This document shows positions 13,117-13,752 of a stretch of 13,752 nt of DNA, piece by piece; position 1 is the first letter of the stretch, and every line of letters begins with the position of its first letter. Below the pieces are notes generated by a model, which worked only from the letters and a program-made list of their open reading frames with translations, was not told the origin of the DNA and did not search any database. The position numbers were made by a program, and so were the translations under genes. The stretch lies in NCBI GenBank assembly GCA_030605665.1, contig JAUWHW010000058.1, positions 1 through 13,752 of the forward strand, read 5' to 3'. The DNA is from Dehalococcoidia bacterium (GTDB lineage Bacteria > Chloroflexota > Dehalococcoidia > GIF9 > AB-539-J10).

Positions 13117-13752
13117 GGCTATACCTCACGTCCCTCAAATTTTCCCAGGCTGACTTTGCTGCCTCCATTTCAGCGACCTTTTTACTCTTTCCTGTACCTC
13201 TGCCCAAAATCTTGCCTTCTATGAGCACCTCCACAGTGAATTGCTTATCATGGTCGGGGCCAATGGCTTCTATCAGACGGTAGGTCGGTGTGGGATGTTT
13301 TTCACTTTGGATGAACTCCTGTAATAATGCTTTGTAATTAGGGCTTAGCTCTCCATGTTTTATTCTCTCTAGAAATGGCTTGAGTTGCTTGAAGATAAAT
13401 TCCTTAGCTTTAGGCAGTCCCTGGTCGAGGTATATAGCTCCGATTAGCGCCTCCATGGCATTTGCCAGGTTGCTTTGCTTCTCCTTCCCCCCGCTTGCCT
13501 CCTCGCCCTGTCCCAGCAAAAGCCAGGCGCTGAGTTTGAGTGAAGAAGCTACCTCTGCTAAGGTCTGACGGCAAACTAGGGAAGCACGGATCGTAGTCAG
13601 TTCCCCTTCGGGTAGCTCTGGGAATTCACTATATAGCTGTTCAGCTGTTATGAAGTCGAGAATAGCGTCGCCTAAAAACTCCAGTCGCTCGTTACTGGGC
13701 AGAGCGAAGTCGGGATTTTCATTAAGGTAGGAGCGGTGCACAAAAGCTTGCT
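13109..13752 (-). CDS. rnc: Ribonuclease III (5' end beyond the window)
   Basis: RNase III cleaves double-stranded RNA, including ribosomal RNA precursors. The frame stays open to the window edge and reads QAFVHRSYLNENP at the left of the protein, so about 20 N-terminal residues lie outside; the GTG at 13741 is an internal valine, not the start. The catalytic signature ERLEFLGDAILDF and the second acidic site NAMEALIGAIYLDQG are complete. The C-terminal double-stranded RNA-binding domain starts at about SPNYKALLQEF and ends with the KKVAEMEAAKSAWENL helix. The stop at 13111-13109 overlaps the start of the small basic gene. It heads a minus-strand cluster of rnc, small protein, radical SAM protein and acylphosphatase. 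Confidence 0.96.
   Translation of the reverse strand, partial: QAFVHRSYLNENPDFALPSNERLEFLGDAILDFITAEQLYSEFPELPEGELTTIRASLVCRQTLAEVASSLKLSAWLLLGQGEEASGGKEKQSNLANAMEALIGAIYLDQGLPKAKEFIFKQLKPFLERIKHGELSPNYKALLQEFIQSEKHPTPTYRLIEAIGPDHDKQFTVEVLIEGKILGRGTGKSKKVAEMEAAKSAWENLRDVRYSHG

Noticed and set aside
1..13752. CRISPR array, phage, defence or toxin-antitoxin system
   Set aside because: No regularly spaced repeats, and no nuclease, integrase, toxin or capsid-type genes were recognised; the content is housekeeping.

Overview
This window is almost entirely chromosomal housekeeping DNA: thirteen intact or near-intact protein genes, a 49-residue gene, a truncated gene and a gene tail at the left edge. 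The base composition is moderate to slightly AT-rich by eye. Genes are tightly packed, with GTG and TTG starts alongside ATG and Shine-Dalgarno sequences of mixed strength. The gene content and sequence style (argJ with an argB start after it, yebC-ruvC-ruvA, an AAA_33 kinase, PepA beside a UPF0173 hydrolase, dispersed palindromic repeats) remind me of uncultured Chloroflexota, particularly Dehalococcoidia. That placement is inference from memory, not proof.

Layout, left to right. Positions 1-81 hold the tail of an unidentified plus-strand gene. Positions 209-304 (minus) hold the first 31 codons of argB, cut short, directly after argJ (313-1512, minus). A structured, divergent intergenic region with a promoter on each side separates argJ from yebC-ruvC-ruvA (1770-3604, plus), a Holliday-junction module without ruvB. 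An ornithine cyclodeaminase/alanine dehydrogenase-family gene (3617-4600, minus) converges on ruvA. A 314-base gap without a gene precedes degV-uvrB (4915-7773, plus). A palindromic repeat follows at 7826-7890. Next come an AAA_33-type P-loop kinase with a consensus promoter (7965-8549), and then pepA, a UPF0173 metallo-hydrolase and a DUF362-type protein (8641-11587, all plus). An AT-rich convergent region ends that block. The right end is a minus-strand cluster read in the order rnc (cut by the window edge), a 49-residue basic protein, a PflX-like radical SAM protein and acylphosphatase. Its genes overlap or nearly touch, which implies translational coupling.

How the genes work together: ruvC-ruvA and uvrB serve recombination and excision repair; yebC is a translation-associated factor; argJ (with argB) belongs to arginine synthesis; pepA handles peptide turnover; rnc processes double-stranded RNA. 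I found no phage, CRISPR, toxin-antitoxin or defence system. The most informative oddities are the broken argB, a dispersed palindromic repeat whose sequence now encodes the last residues of PepA, a near-leaderless kinase gene whose longest-ORF TTG start is actually a -35 box, and the small basic gene overlapping rnc.
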